This document shows, one piece after another, positions 1-7,765 of a DNA stretch of 12,577 nucleotides. The stretch comes from CAYPNF01 sp964411985. Lineage in GTDB: Bacteria; Verrucomicrobiota; Verrucomicrobiia; Limisphaerales; J093. The first letter of the stretch is position 1. The number at the start of each line of letters is the position of its first letter. Under the pieces are notes generated by a model that was given only the letters and a program-made list of their open reading frames with translations, did not search any database and was not told where the DNA came from. Location of the stretch: positions 1-12,577 of the forward strand of contig CAYPNF010000105.1 of NCBI GenBank assembly GCA_964411985.1. The letters are read 5' to 3'. The position numbers were made by a program, and so were the translations under genes.

Positions 1-333
1 ATCGGCATCATGAACATCATGCTCGTGAGCGTTACGGAACGAACCCGCGAGATCGGTATCCGGCTTGCCGTGGGCGCCAGGGCCAGGGACGTGCTCCGGC
101 AATTCCTGATCGAAGCGGTTCTGTTGAGTGTTGTCGGGGGCTCGCTGGGGATCGCTACCGGATTCTGGCTTGCGCCGATGCTGACGAAGTTCGCCGGCTT
201 TCCGACGCTAATCTCCAATTCCTCAGTGGCTCTCGCATTCTCCGTAAGTGCCCTGATTGGCATCGTCTTCGGCTTCTTCCCGGCTCTGAAAGCCGCGAAC
301 TTGGATCCGATCGACGCGCTGCGCTACGAGTGA
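1..333 (+). CDS. MacB/FtsX-type ABC transporter permease, C-terminal fragment
   Basis: The reading frame is open from base 1 (I-G-I-M-N-I-M...) to a TGA at 331-333, so only the last 110 residues are present and the true start lies outside the window. The fragment has the FtsX-like permease tail. First comes the cytoplasmic segment VTERTREIGIRLAVGA, then a membrane helix (about FLIEAVLLSVVGGSLGIATG), a short loop, a second helix (about VALAFSVSALIGIVFGFFPA), and the closing signature P-A-L-K-A-A-N-L-D-P-I-D-A-L-R-Y-E. This signature is typical of MacB-family permeases, which work with a MacA-like adaptor and a cognate ATPase to move substrates such as lipoproteins, peptides or macrolides across the envelope. 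The substrate cannot be told from this piece. The next gene converges on it after 14 nt, with no obvious terminator between. Confidence 0.9.
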   Translation: MGIMNIMLVSVTERTREIGIRLAVGARARDVLRQFLIEAVLLSVVGGSLGIATGFWLAPMLTKFAGFPTLISNSSVALAFSVSALIGIVFGFFPALKAANLDPIDALRYE

Positions 334-347
334 GCCGCCTGGGTAAT

Positions 348-3300
348 TCAGGGTTGACCTTGATCCTGGTGGCCCTGGATCGCCGTTAGGGGCAAACGCA
401 GCCTGACGGCCGTGCCATGCCGAGGACGGCTCTCGATTTCGCAACTGCCTCCCAGCTCTTCGATCCGCTTCGCCATGGAACCAAGCCCCAGCCCTCGATC
501 CAATGCAGGGGCGCTATTCGCAGAAACCACAGAGGTGTCAAAGCCCACTCCATCGTCCCAGACCCAGACGCGCAGGTCCGCTTCGTCCACGTGGACTCCC
601 ACCGTGACCGTCTGGGCTTTTGCGTGCCGTACCGCATTATGGAGCGCTTCCTGGGCCGCCAAGAGTAGTCCGCGTCGATACCTGGGCCCCAGACTGATTG
701 CAGGTAGTTCTTGGGGCACTTGGAGACGGCAGCGGATCCCCGCCGCTTTGAGAGTCCTCTCGGCCTGTTCACAAAGGCGTCCGCTAAAGGCATCCAGACT
801 GTCCGCGGCAGGGTTCGTGGTCCAGATCAGTTCGCGTAGGGAATCCATGGCTTCCGCACTGCGAGCCTGCAAAAGGGAAAACCTCTCCTGGGCTGAGGCC
901 CCGCCCGGTTTCGCCACGGCTCCCTGTCCGCTGAGCAAGCTGATCTCGGTGAGGTTGGAACCTAATCCGTCGTGCAGATCTCTCGCTAACCGTCGACGTT
1001 CCTGCTCCAAGCCTGCCAGATGCTCCAAGGCATGAATCTGGCGCAGCTCACGCAACCGCCGGCGGATGGCCAGGAAGAGTAGAGAAGCCAACCCGGTGAT
1101 CGAGCCTAGCTGTATGGTTCGGCGCTCGTAAAATCTAGGTTCGAGGTGGAAGGAGATGCGGGCTGGACCTGAGCTCCAGTACCCGTGGGAGTTGCCTGCC
1201 ACGACTTCAAAGGTGTAATTGCCCGGGGGAAGTTGAGCGAAGGAAGCCTTCCGCACAGAGCCTGCATCAACCCAGACATCGTCCATGCCCAGGAGCCGAT
1301 AGCGGAAGCTAGTCCGTAGCCCATTCCGGAAGTTAGGTGCAGTAAATCCGATGTCCACCCTTCGCTGGAGTTCCGCGGGGACCTTCACCGGTTCCTGCTC
1401 GGGTCGGGCTGCGTCTCCCTGCAACTGCGCACCTCCCACTTGCAGGAACTCGATGTGAGGTATTGGGGCATTGGTGACATCTGGCAGCCTGGTAGGGTTG
1501 AACACCGCGATTCCGGCAGGGGAGGTGAACGCGATGCGACCATCTCTCAACCGCAGGGACGCAGGCTGGCTCTTCTGACCGTTCGTCTCCAAGGAAAGCA
1601 GGCCGTCTTCCTCGCTGTAGGAGATGCAGCGAACGAAATTGCACCGGTGCTCCAAGAAGTCGTTGAGTTGGTCGAGCGCGACCCGGTAAATACCGGAGTC
1701 GTGCCCGATCCACAGGAACCCTCGATCGTCGGCGACGATGGAGTTGATGAGGTTGGCAGGAAGACCTTGTTGGGTGGTCAGAACCCGGACTTTTCCGCGG
1801 CGAAGACAATGAAGCCCGCGGTCCGTCCCAATCCAGAGGTCCCCCACCGGGGCTTCGCACAGGGCCCACACCCGTCGGCTCACAAGACCTTGCGCTTCTC
1901 CAAACGCCTCAAACCGTGAGTCCCGGAAAGAGGCCAGGCCCCCGCCGTCGGTTCCGATCCAGAGTGTTCCCTGGTGATCCTCCAGCAGTGCGCACACGTC
2001 GTCGTGCGGCAGACCGTCGGCGACATACCAGGAGTTGGTCTCCTGAGGGCGGATTCGGTGCAATCCCTGAGCAGCACCGACCCAGACGGACCCGTCACGG
2101 CCCGTCAACAAGGCTCGAGTTTTGGCTCGGAACCAATCTCCGGCAAGTTGCAGGGAATGGGCCTGGTGACCATCCCAATAGGACAATCCGGAGGCCGTGC
2201 CGATCCACACCGTCCTTCTCGAATCCTCAGCCAAGGCGCGAACGCGGTCGCGGGCAATCCCTGACTTCTCGTTGAGCATAAGAAGGGATTCCTCGTGAAA
2301 GCGGGTGACTCCGCCGTCGGTGCCAACCCAGAGCGCCCCGTCCCGGGTTTCGAGGAGTGTCCAGGTGTTCTCGTTCGGAAGCCCGTGGGCGGCTTGAATG
2401 TATTTGACGCTCCGTCGTTGCAGGCAGGCGATCCCTCGGTCTGTCGCTACCCAGAGGTTGTGATCTCGGTCTTCTGTAATGCAGACCGGCGCAAAGGGAC
2501 CGAGCGCCTTCTCTAGATCGTAAACCCGGAGAGTTTTTGCACTCTTGCAGGCAAGGGAGCCACTGCCAAGGGGGAACCAGAGATTCCCCTCGGAGTCGGG
2601 ATACAGGAAAATGGGCCTCAGACTGTTCCACACTGGTTGGTCGAGGAGAACATTCGTCTCCCCATGGTCCCAACTCATTAGCTGAGCTCGGAAATCCCGG
2701 AGCCCCACTGCCGCATAGATGATGCCGTCCGGGCCAGCCGCAAGGGCATTGACGGCTTGAGCGGTTTGATCCTGATCGGGTTGAAGCCGCGGCTCGAGTT
2801 TAGCCGTGGTTGGGTCCATCTGGTAGAGTTGGGTGGTGGTTCCAGCCCAAACCGCTCCGTTGCTGTCCTCGGTCAGAGCGAGGAAGTTCCAATTTCCTTC
2901 CCTTTTCGCTGTGAGAGCCTGCGTCCACCTCCCCTCGGGGCTCCTGAGAAACAAACCGGCGGCGGTTGCCACTACGAGGAGATTCTGGTGGGTTACGAGC
3001 AGGGCATTGATTTGCAGCTGTGCCTTGAAAGTGGCGAGAACGTTGGTCTGCACGGAAACCGCAGAGCCTGAGGGGGTATGCCGGTTGCTTACGCGCAGAA
3101 GTCCCGTGGGAGTTCCGATCCAGATCTGGCCGTCCTCGGCTTCGGCCAGAGCGGTGCAGGAATCGCTTTCAAAATTGGGATCGGTAGACCGCGATAGGAC
3201 CTGAAATGCAGTGCCGTCAAATCTCGCTATCCCCCTGCGGGTGCCGACCCACAGAAAACCGTCGCGCGCCACCATGAGTTTTAGAACCTGATTCTCCGGG

Positions 3301-3443
3301 AGACCATGTTCCTTGCGCCAGACGCGGACCAGAAAATCCCTCTCGATGGGTATCCGGTCCGCCGCCTGCCCCGATGGTCCGATACTGCATAGGAACAGCC
3401 AGGCCAGAAAGGCCACAGAGCGACCATGGTTCCAAAGATGCAT
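348..3443 (-). CDS. Periplasmic-propeller two-component sensor histidine kinase (Reg_prop / Y_Y_Y / HisKA_3 / HATPase_c)
   Basis: The protein has 1031 residues from the ATG at 3443. An upstream in-frame TTG at 3455 is less likely because the only purine-rich stretch (GGGAG) abuts it. An N-terminal signal peptide (hydrophobic AFLAWLFLCSIG, likely cleaved near GQA/AD) precedes about ten Reg_prop motifs of the LW(V/I)GT-x-x-G-(I/L) type, such as LWVGTRRGIARFDG and LWIGTDGGG, which form beta-propellers. A Y_Y_Y domain follows at about 700-770 (FRYRLLGMDDVWVDAG...LPPGNYTFEV), then a membrane helix at about 776-793. The cytoplasmic kinase has a HisKA_3 box with His824 (ARDLHDGLGSNLTEISLL), an N box around Asn936 (EALHNAVRHA), DDGVGFD at about 963-969 and GLGLGS at about 984-989. 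All key residues are present, so it should autophosphorylate and pass phosphate to a NarL/LuxR-type regulator. It has no receiver domain, and no regulator gene is in the window. The ligand is unknown. Confidence 0.93.
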   Translation of the reverse strand: MHLWNHGRSVAFLAWLFLCSIGPSGQAADRIPIERDFLVRVWRKEHGLPENQVLKLMVARDGFLWVGTRRGIARFDGTAFQVLSRSTDPNFESDSCTALAEAEDGQIWIGTPTGLLRVSNRHTPSGSAVSVQTNVLATFKAQLQINALLVTHQNLLVVATAAGLFLRSPEGRWTQALTAKREGNWNFLALTEDSNGAVWAGTTTQLYQMDPTTAKLEPRLQPDQDQTAQAVNALAAGPDGIIYAAVGLRDFRAQLMSWDHGETNVLLDQPVWNSLRPIFLYPDSEGNLWFPLGSGSLACKSAKTLRVYDLEKALGPFAPVCITEDRDHNLWVATDRGIACLQRRSVKYIQAAHGLPNENTWTLLETRDGALWVGTDGGVTRFHEESLLMLNEKSGIARDRVRALAEDSRRTVWIGTASGLSYWDGHQAHSLQLAGDWFRAKTRALLTGRDGSVWVGAAQGLHRIRPQETNSWYVADGLPHDDVCALLEDHQGTLWIGTDGGGLASFRDSRFEAFGEAQGLVSRRVWALCEAPVGDLWIGTDRGLHCLRRGKVRVLTTQQGLPANLINSIVADDRGFLWIGHDSGIYRVALDQLNDFLEHRCNFVRCISYSEEDGLLSLETNGQKSQPASLRLRDGRIAFTSPAGIAVFNPTRLPDVTNAPIPHIEFLQVGGAQLQGDAARPEQEPVKVPAELQRRVDIGFTAPNFRNGLRTSFRYRLLGMDDVWVDAGSVRKASFAQLPPGNYTFEVVAGNSHGYWSSGPARISFHLEPRFYERRTIQLGSITGLASLLFLAIRRRLRELRQIHALEHLAGLEQERRRLARDLHDGLGSNLTEISLLSGQGAVAKPGGASAQERFSLLQARSAEAMDSLRELIWTTNPAADSLDAFSGRLCEQAERTLKAAGIRCRLQVPQELPAISLGPRYRRGLLLAAQEALHNAVRHAKAQTVTVGVHVDEADLRVWVWDDGVGFDTSVVSANSAPALDRGLGLGSMAKRIEELGGSCEIESRPRHGTAVRLRLPLTAIQGHQDQGQP

Positions 3444-3463
3444 ACAAGCGGGCAACTCCCGCC

Positions 3464-3492
3464 ATATTGTCCGATTCGGAGGTGGCTGACAA
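3464..3492 (-). promoter_or_regulatory. Candidate promoter for the histidine kinase gene
   Basis: On the minus strand, TTGTCA (5 of 6 to the -35 consensus) at 3487-3492 is followed by a 17-bp spacer and CAATAT (a weak -10) at 3464-3469. Transcription would begin about 14 nt before the ATG at 3443, leaving an unusually short leader. This was found by eye against the sigma-70 consensus and is weak. Confidence 0.2.
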
Positions 3493-3615
3493 GGCTAGGG
3501 CTTCGTGATGGCTATCGGTCTTCTCAATCCAGAACTGTAATCCAACTGCGGGTGTCGCGCGCCTCGGAGTGGCTCTCGCCAAGAGGTTGGATTTCCGATT
3601 TCTTCGGATCGATGA

Positions 3616-3643
3616 TTGACAGACGCAGCATTTCTTGTATTGA
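3616..3643 (+). promoter_or_regulatory. Candidate promoter for the argJBD operon
   Basis: A perfect -35 hexamer TTGACA at 3616-3621 is followed, after 16 bp, by TATTGA at 3638-3643 as a poor -10. A transcript starting near 3650 would have a leader of about 120 nt before argJ. The -35 match is good and the -10 is weak, so this is only a candidate. Confidence 0.3.
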
Positions 3644-3769
3644 TCAAAACAGATGCGAGTTTTGACCGTGGCATTGGCGATTTCCGCAAGGCGCTTCTGA
3701 GAAGCTGTCTGCAGCCTCGTTCTGCCCATTCCGGGCCAAGAAAGACACGCTACACACCCCACACCTACT

Positions 3770-5104
3770 ATGAAGATGAAATCCGTTCCTGGTTCGGTCG
3801 TCGCCCCTCAAGGATGGCTTGCGTCCGGGGTCTTCTGCGACATCAAACGGCTGGGTACTGGCAAAGGCTCGCAGAAGGGCCAGAAGCGCGATCTGGCGTT
3901 GCTGGTGAGTGAGGTTCCAGCGGTGGTGGCAGGCATGTTCACCACGAATCAAGTCTGCGCTGCCCCCGTGAAACTGTGCGTCGAGCATTTGAAAGGACGA
4001 GTTTGCCAAGCAGTGGTCGTGAACTCGGGTAACGCGAACGCCTGCACGGGCGTTCAAGGGATGAAGGACGCCTATGCCATGGCCGAGGAGGTTGCCAACT
4101 TGTTCCATCTGCCAAGAAACCACGTGATGGTCGCCTCCACTGGTCGGATTGGCCTGTCCATGCCGATGCCGCGAGTCAAGCAGGGCATCCGGCAAGCAGC
4201 CGGCTTGTTGGGCGGGGATGAGGCCCACGCCGATGAGGCGGCGGAGGCGATCATGACCAGTGACACGAAGAAGAAGACGATCGCCGTGGAGTTTCGGCTT
4301 GGGGGTCGGGCAGTCCGGATTGGGGGCATGTGCAAAGGCGCGGGTATGATCCAGCCTGGAATGAGCCCGACCGGGAGGCGTCCGGCATCGATCCCGAAGG
4401 GATTGCACGCGACCATGCTCTGCTTCATCACCACGGATGCAGCCATCGAGCAGGAACTTCTCCAGGCGTGCATCGAGGAAGCTGTGTCGTTGAGTTTTAA
4501 CCGGATTACGGTGGATGGAGATATGAGCACCAATGACACCGTGTTGGTGATGGCAAATGGAGAAGCCCGGAACCCTTTGTTGAAAAAAGGAAGAAGCTCC
4601 CTTGCTGACGCCAAGCTCTTTCAGCAGGCGCTCAACCACGTCTGCCTCGAGCTGGCCAAGATGATTGTTCGCGATGGGGAAGGCGTGAACCGCTTCGTGA
4701 CGGTGAGGGTCGAAGGAGCCAAGAATGACGCCGAGGCGGACGCTGCGGTTCGAGCCGTGGGGAATAGCGCGTTGGTGAAGACCAGTTGGCATGGCGGAGA
4801 TCCCAATTGGGGGCGGATTATAGATGCGCTGGGCTACTCGCCCGCCACAGTGGTGGAGGGCAAAGTGGATATCGGCTACAGCACGCCGGGAGGCAAGAAG
4901 GTGGTGTATTCTCTGCGGCAGGGGCAACCCACGCCGGTCACCTTTAAGGCTCTCTGCAAGGCTGTGGCACCGAAGGAGTTTGATCTGCACATCCATCTGC
5001 ATCTGGGCCGCGGCGCCGCCGTGCTTTACGCGGCGGACTTGACCGAGGAATACGTCGATTTCAACAAAGGCGACGTCGGAAACCCAGCCAGCTTGGGAGG
5101 TTGA
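3770..5104 (+). CDS. argJ: Glutamate N-acetyltransferase / amino-acid acetyltransferase ArgJ
   Basis: This 444-residue protein has the full ArgJ plan. The N-terminal region holds FTTNQVCAAPVK, NSGNANACTG and the oxyanion-hole region VASTGRIG. Next come CKGAGMI and then HATML, where Thr215 should be the autocleavage site and nucleophile. Later motifs are TVDGDMSTNDT and HGGDPNWGR. ArgJ transfers acetyl from N-acetylornithine to glutamate in the cytoplasm. In some species it also uses acetyl-CoA, and sequence alone does not settle which type this is. It is the first gene of an operon, with argB 57 nt downstream. I chose the ATG at 3770; another in-frame ATG is at 3776, and neither has a clear Shine-Dalgarno sequence. 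The C-terminus (EYVDFNKGDVGNPASLGG) departs from the YVxINxxYxT ending usual in the family. Confidence 0.96.
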   Translation: MKMKSVPGSVVAPQGWLASGVFCDIKRLGTGKGSQKGQKRDLALLVSEVPAVVAGMFTTNQVCAAPVKLCVEHLKGRVCQAVVVNSGNANACTGVQGMKDAYAMAEEVANLFHLPRNHVMVASTGRIGLSMPMPRVKQGIRQAAGLLGGDEAHADEAAEAIMTSDTKKKTIAVEFRLGGRAVRIGGMCKGAGMIQPGMSPTGRRPASIPKGLHATMLCFITTDAAIEQELLQACIEEAVSLSFNRITVDGDMSTNDTVLVMANGEARNPLLKKGRSSLADAKLFQQALNHVCLELAKMIVRDGEGVNRFVTVRVEGAKNDAEADAAVRAVGNSALVKTSWHGGDPNWGRIIDALGYSPATVVEGKVDIGYSTPGGKKVVYSLRQGQPTPVTFKALCKAVAPKEFDLHIHLHLGRGAAVLYAADLTEEYVDFNKGDVGNPASLGG

Positions 5105-5161
5105 GCGGGTGGGACTCTCGGCCCGGCATTTGTCAACACGATTGGCAGTTTCTCATTCGAT

Positions 5162-6037
5162 ATGCAGGACTTGATTCAAAAGGCGGCGACCCTCCTGGAG
5201 GCGTTGCCCTATATTCAGCGCTTTAGCGGGGCTACCTTCGTCGTTAAGTACGGCGGCAGCTTTATGGATTCACCCGATTCGACCGTCCGTTTCGGAGTGG
5301 CGCGTGACATCGTGTTCCTCGAGGCGGTTGAGATCAATCCGGTGGTGGTGCATGGCGGAGGAAAAGCGATCACGCGAGCCATGGAAGCGGCTGGGTTGAA
5401 AGCCCAGTTCATCCAGGGCCAACGAGTGACCGACCAGGCCACGGTGAATGTCGTCGAACAAGTGCTCTCGCGGGAGATCAATCCGGAGGTAGTCAAGGCG
5501 ATCAATGAACTGGGGGGTATGGCTCGGGGATTCTCCGGGGCCGACATCTTCCGATGCCAGAAGCTCTACTTGCGCGGGCCCGCAGGGGAACCGATTGATA
5601 TCGGGCAGGTGGGGGAGGTCGTGTCCGTGAACACGGCTCCGCTGCTCGACTGCATTCGCCAGGGAATCACCCCGGTGATCAGTCCCACCGCTCGAGGAGA
5701 AGACGGAAGCATCTACAACTGCAATGCCGATGTGGCTGCGGCGCAGGCTGCGATCGCACTGTCGGCCAAACGGTTGGTGTTCATGAGCGATGTTCCCGGT
5801 CTGCTTCGCAATCCCAAGGATCCAGGTACAGTGATCTCCCATTTGAAGATCAGTGAAGTCGATACCCTGAAACGCGAAGGGGTCATCGACAAAGGAATGA
5901 TCCCCAAAGTAGACAGCGCCGTCGCCGCCCTCCGAGCAGGGCTGGAGAAAGTGTCTTTTGTCGACGGCCGGGTGCCGCATTCGGTGTTGCTTGAGATCTT
6001 CACCGACGAAGGAGCGGGAACGGAAGTCGTTCCTTAG
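5162..6037 (+). CDS. argB: Acetylglutamate kinase ArgB (NAGK), probably arginine-sensitive
   Basis: This 291-residue amino-acid kinase phosphorylates N-acetylglutamate with ATP, the second step of arginine synthesis. Visible motifs are the phosphate loop KYGGS (Lys29), VHGGGK (64-68) and the substrate-binding QRVTD (88-91 region). NCNADVAAAQAAIAL follows (Asn186, Asn188, Asp190), then MSDVPGL and KGMIPKVDSAVAAL (Lys244, Lys249). The N-terminal helix (LLEALPYIQRFSG) and the C-terminal VPHSVLLEIFTDEGAGTE are features of the hexameric NAGKs that arginine inhibits, so feedback inhibition is likely (inference). The length is normal and all catalytic residues are present. The gene lies 57 nt after argJ and 39 nt before argD on the same strand. 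No Shine-Dalgarno is evident before the ATG. Confidence 0.97.
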   Translation: MQDLIQKAATLLEALPYIQRFSGATFVVKYGGSFMDSPDSTVRFGVARDIVFLEAVEINPVVVHGGGKAITRAMEAAGLKAQFIQGQRVTDQATVNVVEQVLSREINPEVVKAINELGGMARGFSGADIFRCQKLYLRGPAGEPIDIGQVGEVVSVNTAPLLDCIRQGITPVISPTARGEDGSIYNCNADVAAAQAAIALSAKRLVFMSDVPGLLRNPKDPGTVISHLKISEVDTLKREGVIDKGMIPKVDSAVAALRAGLEKVSFVDGRVPHSVLLEIFTDEGAGTEVVP

Positions 6038-6076
6038 CCACCCCGTCCAAAAGTCAGAGAATCGTCGCAACCAAAC

Positions 6077-7366
6077 ATGAGAGAACTCGTCCCCGACCCA
6101 TCGCCCATCATTCACAACCAGTTCGAGACTGTCCGGGAACTGTTTTCCCGGTATGTCGTGCCGAGCTACGGCCGTTTCGACTTAGCGTGGAAGCGCGGTG
6201 CTGGCAGCTACCTTTGGGATGTGAGCGGGAAGCGTTACCTGGACTTGGGGGGAGGCATCGCGGTCTGTTCCTTGGGGCATGCCCATCCGGAAATTGCTGA
6301 CGCATTGGCCGAGCAGGCGCGCACCCTGATCCACGTTTCCAACCTCTATTATCACGAACCCCAGGGCCGCCTCGCACAACAGATTGTCCAGCAACTGGCC
6401 CCGGGCAAAGTGTTCTTCTGCAACAGCGGCGCGGAAGCCAACGAGGGACTCTATAAGCTTGCGCGCAAATACGGACACGACGAGGGGCGGTTTGAGGTGA
6501 TCACGGCGATCAACTCCTTCCACGGGCGAACTCTCGCCGGCATTTCGGCGACCGGCCAGGAGAAGGTCAAGAAGGGCTTCGAACCGATGGTTCAGGGCTT
6601 TCGGCATGTCCCCTTCAACGACCTGCAAGCCTTTCAAGATGCCATCACCCCGGCGACCGCGGCGGTGTTGATCGAGGGGATCCAGGGCGAGGGGGGGATC
6701 ACCCCCGCTGCGCCAGAGTACCTGCTTGGCTTGCGGAAGCTCTGCAACGAGCATCGGCTCCTGCTCTTCATGGATGGAGTTCAATGCGGGCATTTTCGGT
6801 CCGGCCGATTCCAGAGTTTTCAACGAATTCTCGAGGGTACCCCTGGTGGGGAGGGCTTCCTGCCGGATGCCGTCTCCATGGCGAAGTCGCTTGGCGGCGG
6901 CTTTCCGATTGGCGCGTTCTGGGTCCGAAAACCGTACGAAGATCTCTTGGGGCCGGGAACGCACGCGACCACCTTCGGGGGTACTCCGCTGGGCTGCGCG
7001 GTGGCCTTGAAGATCATGGAAGTGATCGAGCGGGACAACCTTGCCGGAAATGCTCGAAAGCTAGGTGAGTGGATGAACAGCGAACTCAGCCGTTTGGCGC
7101 GGACCTATCCCACAGTTCTTCGTGGAGTCCGTGGCTTGGGGCTCATGCTCGGCTTCGAACTCCAGCCCAAAGAACAGATCCCTGGTCTGGCTGCGGTAGA
7201 CAAGCCTGCCTCGATTCAGTTCGTGAATCGCCTTCACGAAGCTGGGTTGCTCACGATTCCTTCAGGGAACCAAGTGGTGCGGTTGCTACCGGCGCTCAAC
7301 CTCCTTCCCGCGGAAGCGGAGGAGGGTATCCAGATCATTGAGAGGGTGGCCAGAAGCCTCGCCTAA
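6077..7366 (+). CDS. argD: Acetylornithine aminotransferase ArgD (class III, PLP-dependent)
   Basis: The product has 429 residues, slightly longer than the usual 390-410. It converts N-acetylglutamate semialdehyde plus glutamate to N-acetylornithine. Family landmarks are YLWDVSGKRYLDLGGGIAVCSLGH, the cofactor-phosphate loop FFCNSGAEANEG, NSFHGRTLAGISATGQ, IEGIQGEGG, the PLP-binding Asp233 and the Schiff-base Lys270 in MAKSLGGGFPIGA. THATTFGGTPLGCAVAL follows, and near the C-terminus GLGLMLGFEL and NVVRLLPAL-like VVRLLPALN. The usual DE(I/V)Q motif reads D-G-V-Q-C-G here, so the Glu is replaced by Gly234. A short insert follows (around ILEGTPGGEGFLPD). It is the last gene of argJBD. A related class III aminotransferase role (ornithine or succinylornithine) is possible, but the operon favours ArgD. 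Confidence 0.94.
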   Translation: MRELVPDPSPIIHNQFETVRELFSRYVVPSYGRFDLAWKRGAGSYLWDVSGKRYLDLGGGIAVCSLGHAHPEIADALAEQARTLIHVSNLYYHEPQGRLAQQIVQQLAPGKVFFCNSGAEANEGLYKLARKYGHDEGRFEVITAINSFHGRTLAGISATGQEKVKKGFEPMVQGFRHVPFNDLQAFQDAITPATAAVLIEGIQGEGGITPAAPEYLLGLRKLCNEHRLLLFMDGVQCGHFRSGRFQSFQRILEGTPGGEGFLPDAVSMAKSLGGGFPIGAFWVRKPYEDLLGPGTHATTFGGTPLGCAVALKIMEVIERDNLAGNARKLGEWMNSELSRLARTYPTVLRGVRGLGLMLGFELQPKEQIPGLAAVDKPASIQFVNRLHEAGLLTIPSGNQVVRLLPALNLLPAEAEEGIQIIERVARSLA

Positions 7367-7512
7367 TTCGCTGGGCCTTCCTCTTGACTGGGCTCTTTGG
7401 TCCGATGGTCCCCAGTCTGCCATAAACATGTGCTTGTGCCGGGCCAAAGCTGATTCACCAACAGCAGCTCAGTTTTCCTGAAAGGTTTTCCTCCTTCCAG
7501 CGATTACCTCCT

Positions 7513-7540
7513 TAGCAGCGGGTCCGCTGCTATGGTTTTT
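7513..7540 (+). terminator. Rho-independent terminator of the argJBD operon
   Basis: A 9-bp perfect stem, TAGCAGCGG (7513-7521) and CCGCTGCTA (7524-7532), is closed by GT and followed after TGG by a run of five T (7536-7540). The GC-rich stem plus T tract, about 150 nt after the argD stop, fits an intrinsic terminator reading on the plus strand. The tight loop would open to four or more bases in practice. Confidence 0.65.
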
Positions 7541-7578
7541 CGCTGGTTAGGTTGAGGCGGGAACGGCGGGGAAGTCGG

Positions 7579-7605
7579 GGCCACCCGAGAGACTCTCGGG
7601 TGGCC
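7579..7605. repeat. Perfect 13-bp inverted repeat (strong hairpin)
   Basis: GGCCACCCGAGAG (7579-7591) and CTCTCGGGTGGCC (7593-7605) are exact reverse complements around a single A. As RNA this would be a very stable hairpin. It lies 38 nt beyond the first terminator. No T run follows on either strand (TTGCCTGCTT on plus), so it could be a backup transcription stop, an mRNA-stabilising element or a dispersed chromosomal repeat. Its position before the kinase gene is also compatible with a leader structure. Confidence 0.6.
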
Positions 7606-7765
7606 TTGCCTGCTTGATTATGATCTGGTTAGATGGGAAGGGTGATGAGTCGGGGATCGGGTCTGGCGAAGTGGGAATCAAACGAGCATTGAATAGAGCA
7701 GACTTTGAGAATGTTAAGCAAATCTGACGCTGGGCAGGTTGGTGAGAAGTTACGTTCCACTTGTC

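Larger units (their letters stand above)
3444..3769. other. Divergent intergenic region between the histidine kinase and argJ
   Basis: This 326-nt stretch separates two divergently transcribed genes and should hold both promoters. Candidate sigma-70-like promoters on each strand are listed separately. I see no convincing gene: the minus-strand frame through it (to 3762) has no recognisable domain and continues as a shadow inside the kinase gene. The only other structure is a weak 5-bp inverted repeat, TCCGA...TCGGA, around 3595-3610. No ARG-box-like operator or riboswitch was recognised. Confidence 0.6.
7367..7765. other. Intergenic region after argD: terminator, second hairpin, upstream region of the kinase gene
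   Basis: About 400 nt lie between the argD stop and the preferred ATG of the kinase gene. The region holds an intrinsic terminator (7513-7540) and a second perfect hairpin (7579-7605), both listed separately. It also has a weak 7-bp stem, GACTGGG/CCCAGTC, at 7386-7392 and 7411-7417. The promoter of the kinase gene should lie between about 7606 and 7740, but I find no convincing hexamer pair. A minus-strand open frame crossing 7547-7972 has no recognisable protein features and overlaps the kinase N-terminus, so I treat it as chance. No argF follows argD. Confidence 0.6.

Noticed and set aside
3217..3762. Minus-strand open frame (181 codons) covering the region between the histidine kinase and argJ
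   Set aside because: Its C-terminal half is out of frame with and inside the histidine kinase signal peptide and first propeller blades, and the protein has no recognisable features.
3644..5002. Long minus-strand open frame (452 codons) antisense to argJ
   Set aside because: The plus strand encodes a full ArgJ with all motifs. The antisense product is His/Arg-rich without recognisable domains, as expected for a shadow in GC-rich DNA.
5270..6115. Minus-strand open frame (281 codons) antisense to argB
   Set aside because: It is the complement of conserved ArgB motifs; the protein has no recognisable domain and low-complexity composition.
6182..6964. Minus-strand open frame (260 codons) antisense to argD
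   Set aside because: It lies wholly inside argD, whose catalytic motifs are on the plus strand.
7386..7417. Stem GACTGGG/CCCAGTC just after argD as a terminator
   Set aside because: It has only 7 bp with an 18-nt loop and no T run; the hairpin at 7513-7540 is a much better terminator.
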